Shown here piece after piece: positions 61,396-64,000 of a stretch of DNA of 64,000 nt. This DNA comes from Populus alba (taxonomy: Eukaryota > Streptophyta > Magnoliopsida > Malpighiales > Salicaceae). The position numbers and the translations under genes were made by a program. Below the pieces are notes generated by a model, which was not told the origin of the DNA, ran no database searches, and was given only the letters and a program-made list of their open reading frames with translations. The stretch lies in assembly GCF_005239225.2 (NCBI RefSeq), contig NC_133299.1, forward strand, positions 3,538,967 to 3,602,966. Reading direction: 5' to 3'. Numbering within the stretch: the first letter of the stretch is position 1; each line of letters begins with the position of its first letter.

Positions 61396-62082
61396 TAATT
61401 TTTTATGATCTAGATAGTTTAATACATTCAAAGAAAAATTAAATCCAACCTAAAGCATAATGTGTGTGCGCGCGTGCTTGGAATGATTTCTAATTTTCTT
61501 AATAACATTTAATTTAGGCATTATGTGAATAATTATTTTCTATCGTATCCTTCCGACATATTTACAAATAACTCCCCTGGTCCAATACTTTTGTTTACAA
61601 ACTTAATTTTAATTTTGCTTTTTGCTATATATTTTTTATTACGAATGATATTTTTCTTTATATTAACTTTCAACTTATTATTCTTAACTTTAAAATTGAA
61701 TGCCTTATTCTTACTTGAAAGTTAATCATGGAGAACCAAGAGATTGGATGAATAAGTTTTGAATGGATAAAAAAAAAACCTTTATAAAAAATAAGCATGA
61801 AATAATATATTTAAAGAAAACTTAAATATATTATTTGACCCGAGTCATAGGATTGAAAACTTAATTCAAGTTAACATTGACCTATTTGTTTTGGTTTTTT
61901 TTTTTTTATATATTTTTTCAGTTTCATCCTTCTATATTGAGTTTTGTTTTTTTAAATTCAGATTCGGGATTTTTTTTTTTTTTTAATTTGGTTATTCCAC
62001 TCTCATCAACTGGATCGTGGGTATGTAGAGTTGGCCTAAGTTGACTCTGGTTTTTTGGGCTGTTTTTTTTAATTGATATATA

Positions 62083-62120
<38 letters not shown>

Positions 62121-62617
62121 CATCCTTGTACATTGAATTTTGTTTCAAATTGAGCTTCATTATTATTTTTATTTGTTTTCTATTGTCTTATCCTGGAATT
62201 ATGACCTGGATTCCTGCTTTGACATGCTCACTTTGGTTGTTTCAGGTTATTTTTTTATTTTATTTTTTGGTTGTGCTCTTCGATATTGGGTAGGCTATAA
62301 CTTAAGCTTTATTGCCTTTTTCATTTTTGTAGGTATTTTTTTTTTGTTCAGGTTCTAAAAAAAAACTTTCTCTTTGCTTAGCTCAGTTCATTTATTGTTG
62401 TAATATGTTCTTTTAATATCTAATTAAATTACACCAATTTATTTGCTTTGTCGGGTCTATACCCTGAGTTGTGATTTTTTTCTTAGTTTTTTAAAACATG
62501 TTGCATCATCTTAATATTTTTTTATCAATACAAAATTATTTTGGCCAACTATATATAGCATGGGCCTATAGATATAATATTACATAAGCAAAGTGGAGTT
62601 TGAACTTCAAACTCATA
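61396..62617. other. Intergenic, no gene seen
   Basis: AT-rich, with T-runs near 61900 and 61975 and a further TTTCATCCTT repeat pair (about 61922 and 62118). The hydrophobic frame at 62140-62358 is a low-complexity artefact. Confidence 0.45.
62076..62118. repeat. (TA)n microsatellite
   Basis: About 20 TA units with one interruption. Confidence 0.95.
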
Positions 62618-62708
62618 TACGTGTTCATCAAGACTCATTGTACCGTGGATTGGAATAGTGTTAAAAGGGTATTGTTCACTAAGACTCATTGCACCGTGGA
62701 TTGCATAT
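62618..62708. repeat. Short direct repeat pair, ~52-bp spacing
   Basis: AAGACTCATTGTACCGTGGA at 62630 recurs as AAGACTCATTGCACCGTGGA at about 62682. It lies at the AT-rich side of the tandem array that follows. Confidence 0.85.
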
Positions 62709-62834
62709 ATTTGTGGGGGCATTGTGTGCTGCAGCCCCAAGCACAAACACTTGGCGCAAGGGCAGTCATTCCCAGCCACAAAAGTTCCAAGGCTATAGGG
62801 GGGAGGGGTTGTGCCTCAGGTTGCAGACATCTAG

Positions 62835-64000
62835 CGCTTGGGTTCGGACTTCGAACCCATCTCACACCCCTTTGGGTTCGGACACGAAAGTATCCTAACC
62901 CCAACCTCATTGGGTTTGGAAACAAAAAGACCCAAACTCTCTTGGGTCCAAGCACAGACCCAACCATTAGCCCTATTGGGTTTGGCCACGGAGCCATCCC
63001 TCAACCCTCTTAGGCTTGGAAATGGAAGAACCCACACCCAAATTCATTTTGGGTCTGGCAGCTGACCTCAAACCCTTTGGGTCCGAACTTTAAACCCATC
63101 CCAAACTCCTTTGGGTTTGGATATGGAAGGACCCAAACCCAAACCCTCTTGGGTCCGGATAGGAAAGGTCCCACACCTAAACCCATTTTGGGTTCTGACA
63201 TGGAAAGACCCAAACTCAATCCCCTTAGGTCGGACTTTGAACCGAACCCAAACCCCTTTGGGTCCGGACACGGACGGACTTAAACCCAAAAACCCTTGTG
63301 TTCGAACCCCCACCCCAACCCCAGCTCATATTGGGTCCGAACATGAAAGAACCCAAACCCAATATGAAAGGACCCAAACCCCATTAGGTTTAGGCACAGA
63401 CCCCCCCTTAACCCCGTTAGGTCCAACCATGGAGCCATCCCCCAACCTTTGTTTTGCCCAAAAATGGAAGGACTTATACCCAAACCTATTTTGGGTCCAA
63501 ACACTAACCCCAAACCCAAACCCCTTGTGTCCAGACTCCAAACCCATCCTAAACCCCTTTGGATCCAGACACGGAAGGACCTATATAGGAAAGGATCCAC
63601 ACCCAAACCCATTTTGGGTTCTGACACGGGAGGATTCAAACCCAATCCCCTTGGGTTGGACTCTGAACCCCACCCAAACCCTTTTAGGTCTAGACATGGA
63701 TGGACCCAAACCTAAAAATCCTTGGGTCTAGACCCACACCCCAACCTCAACTCATATTGGGTCTAAACACGAAAGGACCCAAACCTCCTGGGTTTAAACA
63801 TGGACTCAACCTCAAACCCTCTTAGGCTCGAATATAGAAGGACCTACACCCAAAACCATTTTGGGTCCGGACTGGGAAGGACCCAAACCCCTTTGGGTTC
63901 GGATATGCACCTATCCCCTAACCCCTTTAGGTTCGAACATCGACCCTACCCTAGGCTATTTAGGGTTCGGTCAGGGAAGGATCCAAATCCAAACCCCTTT
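62835..64000. repeat. GC-richer tandem array, ~35-bp subunit and 426-bp higher-order period
   Basis: Subunits of 31-40 bp have the form AACCC-N-TTTGGGTYYGGACAYGG followed by AAGGACCCA. The CCC..TTGGG core is palindromic. Larger blocks repeat every 426 bp: ACCCATTTTGGGTTCTGACA occurs at 63181 and 63607, and the GCTCATATTGGGTCCGAACA block near 63326 recurs near 63752. The array runs off the right edge. Open frames cross it on both strands because stop codons are rare in the unit; they are not genes. Confidence 0.9.

Noticed and set aside
62600..63731. Long overlapping proline- and glycine-rich frames on both strands
   Set aside because: They exist in several frames at once because the tandem unit has few stop codons; no protein family is recognisable.
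62835..64000. Telomere or interstitial telomeric repeat
   Set aside because: AACCC motifs occur, but not the plant telomere unit CCCTAAA in tandem; the units are longer and palindromic.

Overview
The window is nuclear DNA from a flowering plant, almost certainly a eudicot. It has AT-rich intergenic sequence, intron-rich genes with GT/AG junctions, and mobile elements everywhere. The style of several repeats (a tRNA-derived SINE, a TRIM-like miniature LTR element, pyrimidine-rich tandem arrays) reminds me of poplar and willow (Salicaceae); that is recollection, not a search result. A 500-base run of N (16551-17050) is an assembly gap.

Layout. 1-3000: the 5' part of a decayed Ty1/copia retrotransposon on the minus strand, cut by the window edge. 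3000-9000: no gene; a microsatellite, a 49-bp minisatellite and LTR-like sequence. 9013-12852: an apparently intact seven-exon gene for transcription factor TFIIB (minus). 13-17 kb: AT-rich sequence with one MITE and the gap. 17374-25004: a 13-exon gene for a mitochondrial-type PPR protein (minus), with several single-base length errors in its 3' half. 25.4-28.5 kb: a repeat cluster (Tourist-like MITE, 109-bp tandem array, SINE, TRIM).

About 28.6-45.82 kb is best read as one large, dead Helitron, or nested Helitron material. It carries a Rep/helicase pseudogene (32764-37640), a replication-protein-A-like pseudogene (40904-45531), and a 3' terminus with hairpin and CTAG at 45820. Inside it, on the opposite strand, lie pieces that look like captured host genes: the first exon of a sugar transporter (STP family), the N-terminus of an ABCC/MRP transporter, and a small membrane-protein gene with its own TATA box. 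A Ty3/gypsy-type solo LTR (45838-47550) sits 17 bp beyond the Helitron end.

48604-50980: a six-exon laccase gene (plus) whose copper ligands are all present but which has a lost splice acceptor and an in-frame stop, so it is probably a pseudogene. 51-54 kb: tandem repeats and a MITE. 54736-57267: a PIF/Harbinger-type element with TTA target duplications that encodes only a broken Myb-like ORF. 59572-60474: an intact single-exon family-18 chitinase-like gene. 60.5-64 kb: AT-rich repeats, then from about 62835 to the right edge a GC-richer tandem array with a ~35-bp subunit and a 426-bp higher-order period.

Only TFIIB and the family-18 glycosidase look fully intact as read here. The PPR gene and the laccase gene need checking against raw reads. 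The genes do not form a pathway; this is ordinary plant gene neighbourhood structure with heavy transposon load.
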